Shown here piece by piece: positions 34,259 through 42,593 of a stretch of DNA of 64,000 nt. The stretch is from Dolomitihabitans soli. GTDB taxonomy: Bacteria; Actinomycetota; Actinomycetes; Streptosporangiales; Streptosporangiaceae. The position numbers were made by a program, and so were the translations under genes. The stretch's first letter is position 1, and each line of letters opens with the position of its first letter. Below the pieces are notes generated by a model. The model did no database searches and had not been told where the DNA came from. It saw nothing but the letters and a program-made list of their open reading frames with translations. The stretch is from assembly GCF_022213955.1 (NCBI RefSeq), contig NZ_JAKNTW010000013.1, positions 124,001 to 188,000 of the forward strand. The letters run 5' to 3'.

Positions 34259-34758
34259 ACGTCGGGCTGATCTGGGCGCAGACCCTCGATGGCGTGATCG
34301 GCGCGGACAACGCGATTCCGTGGCGAGTGCCTGAGGACCTGGCTCATTTCAAGGCGACCACCCTCGGCCATCCCGTGGTGATGGGGCGCAAAACTTGGGA
34401 TTCGCTGCCTCCGAGATTCCGTCCGCTATCCGGCAGGCGCAACATCGTGGTGACTCGCGACCCACAGTGGGTGGCCGAAGGTGCGGAGCGCGCCGGGTCC
34501 ATCGTCAAGGCGCTGGAACTCGCAGCCGAGCCACTGGAGCCGGCCGCCCCTGCCATGGCATGGGTGATCGGCGGCGGTGAGATTTACCGTGCCGCTCTGG
34601 GATACGCCACGACGCTCTCGGTGACTGAAGTCGACGCAACGGTGAACGGCGACATCTACGCCCCGATCCCGGGACCGATGTGGAAAGTCGCCGAGGACAA
34701 CGGCTGGCAGTCCTCGACGTCCGGGCTGCGCTACCGCATCCGCAGATACAGCCGTTGA
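34255..34758 (+). CDS. folA: Dihydrofolate reductase
   Basis: 167 residues from a GTG at 34255 inside the thyA stop. It reduces dihydrofolate with NADPH. The start '[31 protein letters not shown]' (abbreviated) contains the substrate loop and the catalytic acidic residue position in 'PEDLAHFK'. '[15 protein letters not shown]' and 'RNIVVTRD' are NADPH-site motifs, and 'WVIGGGEIY' is the family signature near the C terminus. Length is typical. The coupling with thyA is a conserved arrangement. Confidence 0.96.
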   Translation: MNVGLIWAQTLDGVIGADNAIPWRVPEDLAHFKATTLGHPVVMGRKTWDSLPPRFRPLSGRRNIVVTRDPQWVAEGAERAGSIVKALELAAEPLEPAAPAMAWVIGGGEIYRAALGYATTLSVTEVDATVNGDIYAPIPGPMWKVAEDNGWQSSTSGLRYRIRRYSR

Positions 34759-34881
34759 TTGCCAACCCACAGCTCTGATCCGCTTCCGAAACAGGCCCTC
34801 GGCGCGGGCCTTCAGCGGCGTATCGGAATCCGGCGGCACGGTGAATCACCACCGGAGGAGGGCGATGATTTCACCTGCCGG

Positions 34882-35223
34882 TCAGAGGGGAGCGCCGCCG
34901 AAGCTGATCTCGTTCCCGTCAGGATCGTGGTACGTGGCCTTGCGCACGCCGTTCGAGTAGGTCTCCTGTTTCGCCGGTGTCAGTCCCCGATCGGCGATCT
35001 GCGCCACACGCGTGTCGAAGTCGGCAACGAAGATCGTGTTCATGGCGTGGCCGGCACGCTCGGGCAGCAGCTCGATGTACACGTACCGATGCTCCGCGAG
35101 CTCCCACACGGCCTCCGTGTCGTTCGGAAAGAACGTCGGCGGACCCCCCAGCAGCTGGTCGTACCACTTCAGCGCTGCCACGTAGTCGGTGACCGGGATT
35201 CCTGCGAACAAGTCGAGAGCCAT
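34882..35223 (-). CDS. VOC superfamily (glyoxalase-like) protein
   Basis: 113 residues from ATG 35223; upstream in-frame codons would add a Cys/Gly-rich stretch unlike the family. The start 'LDLFAGIPVTDYVAALKWYDQLLGGPPTF' (abbreviated) and the end 'YHDPDGNEISFGGAPL' with the metal-ligand Glu are the classic halves of a vicinal-oxygen-chelate fold. The family covers glyoxalases, dioxygenases, and resistance proteins for fosfomycin or bleomycin. No feature points to one of these, so the substrate is unknown. It stands alone on the minus strand. Confidence 0.8.
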   Translation of the reverse strand: MALDLFAGIPVTDYVAALKWYDQLLGGPPTFFPNDTEAVWELAEHRYVYIELLPERAGHAMNTIFVADFDTRVAQIADRGLTPAKQETYSNGVRKATYHDPDGNEISFGGAPL

Positions 35224-35519
35224 GCCGCAATCATATGGACATCCTGGGCCTCCCACGCCGTCGCATACACCCGGATCAGCCATCGAATAACAGCTGCCGC
35301 ACCAGCCGCTCGCCGAGATTCCTTTGGTTGGCCACTGGAATTTCATGGCCATAATTTCTCCGCACAAAATGGTGTTGCGGATGACCAATGCCTTTCGATC
35401 GCGTGCATTACCTGGGCATCAGCGACATTCATCCGTCCATCGATGGACAGTAGTCGGTTTCGTGCTCACACTTCGAGATGGCTGCGAGGTGATCCCCTTC
35501 ACCACGATCCGGAGGACTC
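35224..35519. other. Intergenic region between the VOC gene and the secreted-protein gene
   Basis: About 300 bases, clearly more A+T-rich than the surroundings (for example 'ttcatggccataatttctccgcacaaaatgg'). It should hold the divergent promoters of both genes. A good ribosome-binding site, CCGGAGGA, lies at the right end before the ATG at 35520. No palindrome or gene was recognised. Confidence 0.5.
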
Positions 35520-36104
35520 ATGAACGGACTGATCCGTAGATCGAGACTGGCCAGAGTGTTGGTTTCGCTGCTCTCCATCACCGTCATTTCGGTGGGAGCC
35601 GTGACGACCACGGCCACCGAGGCACAGGCGGGCATCGTCGAACGCGTCGACAGCCTCGAGGGCAGTACGCCTTGGACCAGATGGGAGGGCGGCGGCGACG
35701 GCGACGGGATCGCCGGCTACGACATCAACGGCACCGGAGCGCGGTCGGGGGTGAACAACGGCTGGCTCCACGTCGGCAACGGCTGGGCCGCCAACCGGCT
35801 TCGGATCACCTTGGACGGCGGCCTGGTCAACCGCTACAACTGCAACGTGGGCGTGTGGTTCAACGTCCTTAATTCCGGCGCGGCCGTCGGCCTGCAAGTG
35901 TGGAATCCGAATGGATGGCACATCATCGCCGAGACCTACCCGTGGGTGGCCGGGGGCGGCTACCGGCAGGTGTCCATCAGCGGGTTGAACCTGCAAAGTT
36001 ACTCCGGTGACATCTACCTCCAGGTCATCTACGGCAACAGCAACGGCATCAAGACATGGGTGCGTTTCGACGACATGGCAATTCAGTGCCGGACACCCAA
36101 CTAA
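35520..36104 (+). CDS. Secreted protein of unknown function, possibly carbohydrate-binding
   Basis: 194 residues from ATG 35520. A positively charged start and hydrophobic core, then 'TEAQA|G', form a signal peptide of about 37 residues. The mature ~157 residues are rich in Gly, Asn, Trp and Tyr ('WTRWEGGGDGDGIAGYDINGTG', 'GNGWAANRLRI', 'GVWFNVLNSGAAVGLQVWN', 'VRFDDMAIQCR', abbreviated), which looks like a beta-sandwich. Two Cys (in 'NCNVG' and the last residues) could form a disulphide. The pattern recalls carbohydrate-binding or jelly-roll domains, but I cannot assign a family. It is a single-gene unit with its own ribosome-binding site. Confidence 0.65.
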   Translation: MNGLIRRSRLARVLVSLLSITVISVGAVTTTATEAQAGIVERVDSLEGSTPWTRWEGGGDGDGIAGYDINGTGARSGVNNGWLHVGNGWAANRLRITLDGGLVNRYNCNVGVWFNVLNSGAAVGLQVWNPNGWHIIAETYPWVAGGGYRQVSISGLNLQSYSGDIYLQVIYGNSNGIKTWVRFDDMAIQCRTPN

Positions 36105-36274
36105 ACTGCGCCGATTTGTGGATGCCATGGCATCTCCCACCTCGGCGAGCTTGCTCCAGCTGGTTTTCGAGCGCATGCCCTGAATTCTGGTGACCCGCGA
36201 AACGACCACTGTCGCCGTCTGCTCGGGCGTCATTCCCGTGCCGTCGACGGCGACAGCCGTTTGGCCGGCGACGA

Positions 36275-38095
36275 TCACAGGGCCGGCAGCGTCGATCCTG
36301 GAATGCCAGGATCGACGTTCGAAGATCCGGAAAGCCGGCCCTGCTTTCGGGTGTGGTCGACGCCGTGCCAGGAGTCCCAGAGGGCGGCGTAGGAGCCGCC
36401 TTCGGCGACGAGCTCGTCGTGGGAGCCCAGTTCGCTGATCCGGCCGTCCTCGACGACGGCCACGCGGTCGGCGTCGTGGGCGGTGTAGAGACGGTGCGCG
36501 ATGGCGATCACGGTGCGGCCCTGGAGGACGGCCGCCAGCGAGCGTTCCAGGTGCCTGGCGGCTCTGGGGTCGATCAGCGAGGTCGCCTCGTCGAGGACCA
36601 GCGTGTGCGGGTCGGCCAGCACCAGCCTGGCCAGCGCGAGCTGCTGGGCCTGCGCGGGCGAGACGGCCAGGCCGCCGGAGCCCACCATGGTGGCGAGCCC
36701 GTCGGGCAGCGCGGCGATCCACTCCGAGGCGTCCACCGCGTCGAGGGCGTCGCGGACCTGGGCGTCGCCGGAGTCGGGCCTGGCGATCAGCACGTTGTCG
36801 CGGATGGTGCCGCGGAAGACGTGGTGCTCCTGGGTGACCAGCGCCACCTGGCCGCGCAGTTCGTCCAGCGGCAGCTCCACGAGCGGCACGCCGCCGACCG
36901 TCACCGAGCCGGTCCGCGGGCCGTGGATGCCGGCCAGCAGCCTGCCGAGGGTGGACTTGCCCGCGCCCGAGGGGCCGACCATCGCCAGGCGCTCGCCCGG
37001 CGCGACGGTCAGCGACACCCCGTGCAGCACGTCGTGCCCCTCCCGGTAGGCGTAGCGCACGTCGTCGGCGGCCAGCTCGTCGCCGCCCGGCCTGGCGTTC
37101 AGCGCGGCCCGGTCGTCGGGCACGTTGGCCACACCGAGCAGCCTGGACATCGCCGCCCCGCCGACCTGGAGCTCGTCGATCCAGCTCAGCAGCCGGTCGA
37201 GGGGGTCGATGAGCTGCTGCACGTAGAGCGTGGCCGCGGTCACCTGAGCCAGCGAGACCCAGTCCTCCAGGTAGAACAGGCCGCCGATGAGCACCGTCGA
37301 GACGACGGGGATCACGTAGCCGAGCTCCACCGAGGGGAACCACACCGTGCGCAGCCCCAGCGTGTATCTCTCGGCGTGCCACGAGGTGGTGATGTCCTTG
37401 TCGGTCCGCGCGTGCCGCCTGGCCTGCAGGCCCAGCGCCTCGATGGTCCGCGCACCCTCCACGGTCTCGGCCAGGCCCTCGGTCATGTCGGCGTACGCCG
37501 CGTTCTCCCGCAGGTAGCCGTCGCGCGCCCGCTTGAGGTACCACCGGGTGGAGATCCACAGCAGCGGGACCGCGACCAGCGCGGGCAGCGCGAGCAGCGG
37601 CCCCACCAGGATCACCGCCCCGACCACGAACACGGCGGTGACCGTCGCGATGAGCGTCTCGGGTACGGCGTGCCGTACGGTCCGCGACAGCGCGTCCACG
37701 TCGCGGGACGTCCGGGTGATCAGGTCGCCGGAGCCGGCCCGCTCCACGGTGGAGAGCGGCAGGGCGAGCACCTGGTCGACGAAGTCCTCCCGCAGCTCGG
37801 CGAGGACCTTCTCGCCGAGCGCCGAGGAGGCGTAGACGGCGAACCTGATCAGTACGGCCTGCACGGCCAGGAAACCGCCGATCGCCAGCGACAGCCTGGC
37901 GATGTCGACCGGGTCGCCCGCCTGCACGCCCTCGACCAGTTCGCCGAGGAGTCTCGGCGCGGCCAGCCCGGCCACCGCGGCGAGCCCGTGCAGCCCCAGG
38001 GCAAGGCTCAGCTGCCGCGGATACTTCAACGTCAGCCGCCGGGCGTAGGCACGCACCTGCGCCCGGTCGGCGACGGGCAGGATCTGCCGTGTCAT
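36275..38095 (-). CDS. ABC exporter half-transporter with intact Walker A but altered signature motif
   Basis: 606 residues from ATG 38095. A six-helix exporter membrane domain (about 25-320) precedes the nucleotide-binding domain. Walker A is intact ('GPSGAGKST'), Walker B is intact with catalytic Glu ('LVLDEATS') and the H-loop is present ('AIAHR'). The signature is 'VSPAQAQQ' instead of LSGGQ. Its start overlaps by one base (TGATG) the stop of the preceding half-transporter, with which it should form a heterodimer. Substrate is unknown; such pairs export drugs, peptides or siderophores. The last ~25 codons contain a perfect hairpin sequence (36290-36317). Confidence 0.88.
   Translation of the reverse strand: MTRQILPVADRAQVRAYARRLTLKYPRQLSLALGLHGLAAVAGLAAPRLLGELVEGVQAGDPVDIARLSLAIGGFLAVQAVLIRFAVYASSALGEKVLAELREDFVDQVLALPLSTVERAGSGDLITRTSRDVDALSRTVRHAVPETLIATVTAVFVVGAVILVGPLLALPALVAVPLLWISTRWYLKRARDGYLRENAAYADMTEGLAETVEGARTIEALGLQARRHARTDKDITTSWHAERYTLGLRTVWFPSVELGYVIPVVSTVLIGGLFYLEDWVSLAQVTAATLYVQQLIDPLDRLLSWIDELQVGGAAMSRLLGVANVPDDRAALNARPGGDELAADDVRYAYREGHDVLHGVSLTVAPGERLAMVGPSGAGKSTLGRLLAGIHGPRTGSVTVGGVPLVELPLDELRGQVALVTQEHHVFRGTIRDNVLIARPDSGDAQVRDALDAVDASEWIAALPDGLATMVGSGGLAVSPAQAQQLALARLVLADPHTLVLDEATSLIDPRAARHLERSLAAVLQGRTVIAIAHRLYTAHDADRVAVVEDGRISELGSHDELVAEGGSYAALWDSWHGVDHTRKQGRLSGSSNVDPGIPGSTLPAL
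36279..36342. terminator. Nested inverted repeats at the 3' end of the ABC exporter operon
   Basis: Outer arms AGGGCCGGC (36279-36287) and GCCGGCCCT (36334-36342) enclose inner arms CGTCGATCCTGG (36290-36301) and CCAGGATCGACG (36306-36317) with a 4-base loop. All arms are perfect. The structure lies in the final codons of the minus-strand gene and about 175 bases after the secreted-protein gene on the plus strand, so it may terminate both convergent transcripts. Confidence 0.6.
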
Positions 38096-39783
38096 CAGTC
38101 TTCCCCCCGGGTGACGGTCGCCCGGTAGCCGGGCTCGGCGGCGAGCAGTTCCCGGTGCGCGCCCTCCGCCCGGACCGTGCCGTCCGCCACGTAGATCACG
38201 TGTTCGGTCCGGTCGAGCACCAGCGGGCTGGTGGTCACGACCAGCGTCGTACGGCCGGCCCGCGCCTTGGACAGCCGGTCGGCGATGCGCGCCTCGCTGT
38301 GCGCGTCGACGGCACTGGTCGGCTCGATCAGGATCAGCACCTCCGCGTCGGTGAGCAACGCCCTGGCCAGGCGGAGCCGCTGCTGCTGGCCGCCGGAGAA
38401 CTCCCGGCCCGACTCGGCGACCTCTCCGTCGAGGCGGTCGGGGAGCGCTTCGACGATGTCCTCGGCGCACGCGTCGTGCAGCGCCTGCCGTACCTGCTCG
38501 TCCGTCGCCCGGCCGGTGACGTCCAGCTCCTCGCGGAGGCGGCCGGCGAACAGCTTGGCCGCGTTGTCGGCTACCACGATGCGGCGGCGCACCTCGGCGA
38601 TCGGCAGTTCGGCCAGGAGCGTGTCTCCGAAGGTCACCGCGCCGTCGGTGTAGCGGCCGAGCCGGTCGGCGATCGCGATGCCGTCGTCGGGCGTGCCCGC
38701 CGCGATCGCGGTGAAGACGCCCGGCCGTACGGTCACCCCGGAGATCGGGTCCACGAGCGGGCCGCCCGCGGCGGTCGCGGCGCCGCCGGTCACCTCGGGC
38801 TCAAGGGTCAGGATGCGCACGACCCGGCGGGCGGCGACGTGGCCCTTGGTCAGCTTGTCGGCCATCTCGGTCAGCGTGCGGAGCGGGGCGATCAGGAAGA
38901 CCGCGTAGCCGTAGAAGGCGACGAGTTCGCCGGCGGTGATCGTGCCCTGGGTGTAGAACGTCGCGCCGAGCCAGGTCACGCCCGCGATCAGCAGGCCGGG
39001 CAGCAGGATCTGGGCGCCTTCGAGCATCGACTCGACCGACGCGACCCGGACGCCCGCGTGCCGTACCCTCTGCGACTCCTCGCGGTAACGGTCGGCGAAG
39101 ACCTCCTCGCCGCCGATGCCGCGGAGCACCCGCAGGCCGGAGACGATGTCGGCGGCCCGGGTCGCGAGGTCGCCCTGCAGGTCACGCTGGGCGTGCTGGC
39201 GGCGGTGCATCGGCCGGAGCAGCGGGCTGACGGCGACCACCATCACGGGCACGCCGATCAGCACCATCAGGCCGAGCGGGAGCGACGTGCTGAGCAGGAT
39301 GACGGTGACCGTGCCGATCGCGACGAGCGCGCCGATGCCGCGGAGCAGGATGTCCATCGAGTTGCCGATGTGCGCGATGTCGGAGTTGCCGATGCTGATC
39401 ACTTCGCCGGTGGACATCCGCTTGGGCAGGGTCGCGCCGAGCCGGGTGGCCTGCCGCGCGGTCACCTGGACGGTGCGGTAGGCGGCGGCCAGCCAGTTGA
39501 AGACCGCGAACCGGTGCCGCATGATCCCGCCGAACGCCTGCAGGATGCCCAGCCCGAGCAGCGCCGCCGCCCAGGTGACGAGGTCGGCCGCGGATCTGGC
39601 GGTGAGCGAGTCGATGGCCCGCCCGACGACGGCAGGTACCAGTGCCTGCCCGAGCCACCACAGGGTGGCGAAGGCGACACCCCCGGCCAGTGGCACCGCC
39701 TGGTTGCGGGCCACCCACAGCAGATAGCGGACGGGCCCACGGGCGTCGGGAGTGCCGGGGTCGGCGACTGGTAAGGATCTCAT
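38095..39783 (-). CDS. ABC exporter half-transporter with degenerate Walker A
   Basis: 562 residues from ATG 39783. The membrane domain has six helices ('GVAFATLWWLGQALVPAVVGRAIDSL' near the start, abbreviated). In the nucleotide-binding domain the Walker A position reads 'GTPDDG' (about 363-368), lacking the Lys. The signature is intact ('FSGGQQQR', about 462), Walker B is 'LILIEPTSA', and the H-loop position is 'VTTSP' without His. It therefore cannot bind ATP normally, but can supply its signature to the partner encoded downstream. It is first in a two-gene operon. The upstream region contains repeated GTCAAC/GTTGAC operators shared with the divergent HTH gene. Confidence 0.88.
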   Translation of the reverse strand: MRSLPVADPGTPDARGPVRYLLWVARNQAVPLAGGVAFATLWWLGQALVPAVVGRAIDSLTARSAADLVTWAAALLGLGILQAFGGIMRHRFAVFNWLAAAYRTVQVTARQATRLGATLPKRMSTGEVISIGNSDIAHIGNSMDILLRGIGALVAIGTVTVILLSTSLPLGLMVLIGVPVMVVAVSPLLRPMHRRQHAQRDLQGDLATRAADIVSGLRVLRGIGGEEVFADRYREESQRVRHAGVRVASVESMLEGAQILLPGLLIAGVTWLGATFYTQGTITAGELVAFYGYAVFLIAPLRTLTEMADKLTKGHVAARRVVRILTLEPEVTGGAATAAGGPLVDPISGVTVRPGVFTAIAAGTPDDGIAIADRLGRYTDGAVTFGDTLLAELPIAEVRRRIVVADNAAKLFAGRLREELDVTGRATDEQVRQALHDACAEDIVEALPDRLDGEVAESGREFSGGQQQRLRLARALLTDAEVLILIEPTSAVDAHSEARIADRLSKARAGRTTLVVTTSPLVLDRTEHVIYVADGTVRAEGAHRELLAAEPGYRATVTRGED

Positions 39784-39833
39784 GGCCGTCCAAGCCTGAC
39801 AAGATCCCGCTGACCAGGCAAACCATTTTCTGC

Positions 39834-39877
39834 GTCAACCAGAGTTGACACGAGCCATGGTGTCAACCTACATTGAC
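39834..39877. promoter_or_regulatory. Repeated GTCAAC-N4-(G/A)TTGAC operators between the ABC exporter and HTH/Clp-N operons
   Basis: GTCAAC-caga-GTTGAC (39834-39849) is followed by GTCAAC-ctac-ATTGAC (39862-39877), two copies of one palindrome 28 bases apart. The inner halves also form a perfect longer palindrome, GTTGACAC-N8-GTGTCAAC (39844-39867). The site lies 5-50 bases before the HTH gene and 50-95 bases before the divergent ABC gene, so one regulator may control both. Confidence 0.7.
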
Positions 39878-39881
39878 GGCT

Positions 39882-40115
39882 ATGAGCGATACGGCGCAAC
39901 TGGCCTCCGACGCCGGCAGCCGGGACCCAGCCGTCGGCCTGCGGGCCGTACGAGCGCTCCGGGTCCTGGTGGAGCGGCTGGAGACGCTGCAGGTGGGCAA
40001 CGCCCGCGAGCAAGGCTGGACCTGGCAGGACATCGCGGTTCAGCTCGGCGTCACCAGGCAGGCCGTCCACAAGAAGTACGCGACCGGCCGTGGGCTGCTA
40101 CGGAGGAAGGACTGA
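39882..40115 (+). CDS. Small helix-turn-helix protein
   Basis: 77 residues from ATG 39882. A helical N terminus with Leu heptads ('ALRVLVERLETLQV') precedes a helix-turn-helix 'GWTWQDIAVQLGVTRQAVHKKYA'-like segment (shown whole only in outline), typical of sigma-region-4/HTH-23-type DNA-binding units. It is probably an autoregulator binding the repeated palindrome just upstream. The stop is one base before the start of the Clp-N gene's ATG, so the two are co-translated. Confidence 0.8.
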   Translation: MSDTAQLASDAGSRDPAVGLRAVRALRVLVERLETLQVGNAREQGWTWQDIAVQLGVTRQAVHKKYATGRGLLRRKD

Positions 40116-40116
40116 C

Positions 40117-40662
40117 ATGTTCGAACGATTCACCCACGCGGCCCGCCAGGTGGTCACCCAGGCGCAGGCGGAGGCCAGGCTCCTGAACCACCGGCACATC
40201 GGCACCGAGCACCTGCTGCTCGCCCTGCTCAGCGAGGCGGACCAGCCCCCCGCCCGGCTCCTCAACGAGCACGGCCTCACCCACGAAGGGGCGACCGCCT
40301 GCGTCAAGCGCTACGTCGGCACCGACGAACTCGACGCCGACGCCCTCGACTCGATCGGCATCGACCTGGCCGCCGTCCGCGAGAAGATCGAGCAGACCTT
40401 CGGCACGGGCGCCCTGGACGGCCCGCGCGGCCCCAAATCCGTCACCGGCCACATCCCCTTCGACCCACGGGCCAAGAAGGCCCTCGAACTCTCCCTCCGC
40501 GAAGCCCTCGCCCTCAAGCACAAGCACATCGCCGACGGCCACATCCTGCTCGGCCTCCTCCGCGAGGGCCAAGGGCTGGCCTCCAAGATCCTCAGCGAGT
40601 CCGGCATCGACCCCGCCGACCTCCGCACCCGCCTCAAGCCGCACCTCGCCGACCGCGGGTAG
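40117..40662 (+). CDS. Clp N-terminal domain protein without ATPase domains
   Basis: 181 residues from ATG 40117 with a GGAGGAAGG ribosome-binding site. It begins 'MFERFTHAARQVVTQAQAEA' and carries both Clp-N repeats ('HIGTEHLLLALLSEADQPPARLL', 'HIADGHILLGLLREGQGLASKIL', abbreviated). It ends right after the second repeat and has no AAA+ module. In ClpC-type chaperones this domain binds substrates and adaptors, so the stand-alone form could be an adaptor, decoy or sensor of the Clp machinery (inference). Pairing with a small HTH gene is common in actinobacteria, as I recall. Confidence 0.88.
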   Translation: MFERFTHAARQVVTQAQAEARLLNHRHIGTEHLLLALLSEADQPPARLLNEHGLTHEGATACVKRYVGTDELDADALDSIGIDLAAVREKIEQTFGTGALDGPRGPKSVTGHIPFDPRAKKALELSLREALALKHKHIADGHILLGLLREGQGLASKILSESGIDPADLRTRLKPHLADRG

Positions 40663-40766
40663 TGCCTGCTTTCTCCCGATTGATCCAAAGGGCGCCCTGC
40701 TCGTCTAGCATCGATGACTTCGGTCATCAACGGCAGCGTTACTCGCTCCAAGGAGTTCACCCGACT

Positions 40767-41054
40767 ATGTCCGCCACAGAAAACCGCCCCTCGGACGAGC
40801 AGGACCCCAACCACGCGGCACCCTGGTGGACGGGAACGAGCGTGAAGGGCGGCATCGTCCTCGCCGTCCTCGGCCTGGCCGCGACCGCCTGGCTCTTCCT
40901 CGACCTGCCCGGCACCCCCGACAATCTCACAAGCAGCTACGCCGGAGCCGCCAAAGTGGTCGCGATGGGCCTGATCGTGGGAGGCACCCTCCTGGTCGCC
41001 CGCCACCGTGCCAGGAAGACCACCCCACCTGACAAAACCGACGACCTCGGCTGA
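40767..41054 (+). CDS. Small membrane protein of unknown function
   Basis: 95 residues from ATG 40767 with AGGAG upstream. A charged Pro-rich N terminus is followed by two transmembrane segments ('GGIVLAVLGLAATAWLFL' and 'VVAMGLIVGGTLLVA') and a basic tail. I do not recognise the family. It lies 104 bases after the Clp-N gene, so it may have its own promoter. Confidence 0.65.
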   Translation: MSATENRPSDEQDPNHAAPWWTGTSVKGGIVLAVLGLAATAWLFLDLPGTPDNLTSSYAGAAKVVAMGLIVGGTLLVARHRARKTTPPDKTDDLG

Positions 41055-41144
41055 CCTCCCCGCGAGCGACCAGCGACAGCGGGGCATGCAGGCGTGTCGC
41101 CCCTTGGGTAATGTTTCGCCGCTTGTCCTCTACGAGGCGATCGG

Positions 41145-41765
41145 CTACTCGAAGAGGGACGTGTCCCCGGCGCCTCTGCGGAGGATCTCGGGTTCGTCCT
41201 GGGAGAAGTCGATGACCGTCGTGGGTACGTCGCCGCACTCGCCGACGTCGATCACGGCGTCCAGCACGTAGTCGAGTCTTTCCTTGATCTCCCAGCCCTG
41301 GGTCAGGGGTTCGTCCTCGTCGGGCAGGAGCAGGGTGCTCGACAGCAACGGTTCACCGAGTTCGGTCAGCAACGCCTGCACGACGGCGTGATCGGGGATC
41401 CGAACACCGACGGTCTTCTTCTTGGGGTGCAGCAGCCGGCGCGGCACCTCCTTCGTCGCCGGCAGGATGAAGGTGTAGCTGCCGGGAGTCGCCGCCTTGA
41501 TCGAGCGGAACAGCGCATTGCTGACGTGGACGAACTGGCCGAGCTGCGCGAAATCTTTGCACACCAGAGTGAAGTGGTGGCCGGCGTCGAGACGGCGGAT
41601 CTCCCTGATCCGGTCGATGCCCTTCTGATTGCCCAGCTGGCACCCCAGTGCGAAACACGAGTCCGTCGGGTACGCGATCAGGCCGTCCGCACGTATGAGG
41701 TCCACCACCTGGCTGATGGCACGGGGTTGCGGGTCGTTCGGATGCACGTCGAAGTACTTAGCCAT
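41145..41765 (-). CDS. YciO/Sua5/YrdC-like protein (L-threonylcarbamoyladenylate synthase family)
   Basis: 206 residues from ATG 41765. 'LIRADGLIAYPTDSCFALGC', 'RIREIRRLDAGHHFTLVCKDFAQL', 'PGSYTFILPATKEVPRRL' and 'KKKTVGVRIPDH' (abbreviated) match the YrdC fold, which binds ATP and carbamoyl groups. The KRxxxK-like element of true Sua5/YrdC is replaced by 'IRRLDAG', and the length fits the YciO branch, whose role in t6A tRNA modification is weak or uncertain. It is a single gene. Its start lies 45 bases from the left 99-base direct repeat of the neighbouring cassette. Confidence 0.85.
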   Translation of the reverse strand: MAKYFDVHPNDPQPRAISQVVDLIRADGLIAYPTDSCFALGCQLGNQKGIDRIREIRRLDAGHHFTLVCKDFAQLGQFVHVSNALFRSIKAATPGSYTFILPATKEVPRRLLHPKKKTVGVRIPDHAVVQALLTELGEPLLSSTLLLPDEDEPLTQGWEIKERLDYVLDAVIDVGECGDVPTTVIDFSQDEPEILRRGAGDTSLFE

Positions 41766-41810
41766 GCATGCGAGCTTAGAAGCGGACGGGAGTCGCCTGC
41801 GCAATGTTCC

Positions 41811-41909
41811 GTCGCCGTTACGGCGCGTGTGGTGCGCGCCCGAGGAGCGCGCGGCCCCGGGGGGCGCGGCCCACGGCGGCGGGTTCTGCCCACTGGGCGA
41901 CAGCCGTAC
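41811..41909. repeat. 99-base direct repeat, left copy
   Basis: Identical to 44055-44153 except for two C/T differences, and in the same orientation. It begins 'GTCGCCGTTACGGCGCG' and ends 'GGGCGACAGCCGTAC', is extremely G+C-rich, and its two ends contain the complementary GTCGCC and GGCGAC. With the right copy it exactly brackets the ATPase/DUF4276 cassette. Confidence 0.95.
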
Positions 41910-41919
41910 CGGTTATGAC

Positions 41920-42593
41920 CTACTCGTCAGGCTGATCGGGCCGAGCCATGTACCCGTCGACTTCTGCCTCCTCCGGTTCCGCGTTCCCAAACCGCGCGGC
42001 TCCGCCTTGTGTCAGTCGTTCGATGTCACGCCAGAACTTGTCGAAGGAGGGCGCGACCTTGCGTGCACGTTCCATGTCGAACGTGCCGGCCAGCGCCGCC
42101 TGGTCCACGGTCGGCTTGTACGGCGTGCCGTCGGTCTTCCGGGCCGTCAGCCATTCCTTCGCGCCACGAATGCCTTCCGGGTGAGGAGGGGGTTCCAGCG
42201 GATCGTGGAGGCCGCGACACCCGGCAATCGAAGCCGCCGCCGCCAGGAACCACGCCTCGAACTCCCGATGGGCGAGCACCACGGAGATCTCCTTGTCACT
42301 GCGCCCAAGGCGGGCCCGTTCCAGAAGGTCGGGTCCGAGACTCGCGGGGCAATCGTCGTCGGAGTCGATCAACAACAGGACTCCGCCTGCCCCGGTCACC
42401 TGGTACGAAGCCTGGAGGATGGCGCTCTCAACCCCTCCACATGCGATCAGTTGGTGCGTGGGACACGGCGAGGCGGGGGAATTCGCACGTTCCACACCTG
42501 TAGCTCTGTGGTGATCCGGCGCAGCAGCACGGGAAGCGCCGACACCTCGCCGTCTCCCTCCACGATGGAGGCGATGGTGATCGGGCTGGTCAT
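41920..42593 (-). pseudogene. DUF4276 (TOPRIM-like) protein, interrupted by a frameshift
   Basis: The gene starts at ATG 42593, overlapping the stop of the ATPase gene (ATGA). The first frame encodes 48 residues with the TOPRIM-like motif 'SIVEGDGEVSALPVLLRRI' and then meets TGA at 42447-42449. The expected continuation, 'LIACGGVESAIL...GGVLLLIDSDDDCPASLG' with the acidic DxDDD, is in another frame that stays open to 41920. Restoring one base near 42450 would give a ~224-residue DUF4276 protein. It could be a true mutation, a sequencing error, or recoding. The intact form would be the likely effector partner of the ATPase. Confidence 0.85.

Noticed and set aside
41811-41909. 99-base repeat as an insertion-sequence end or tRNA attachment site
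   Set aside because: The copies are direct rather than inverted, no transposase or integrase lies between them, and no tRNA sequence is present.
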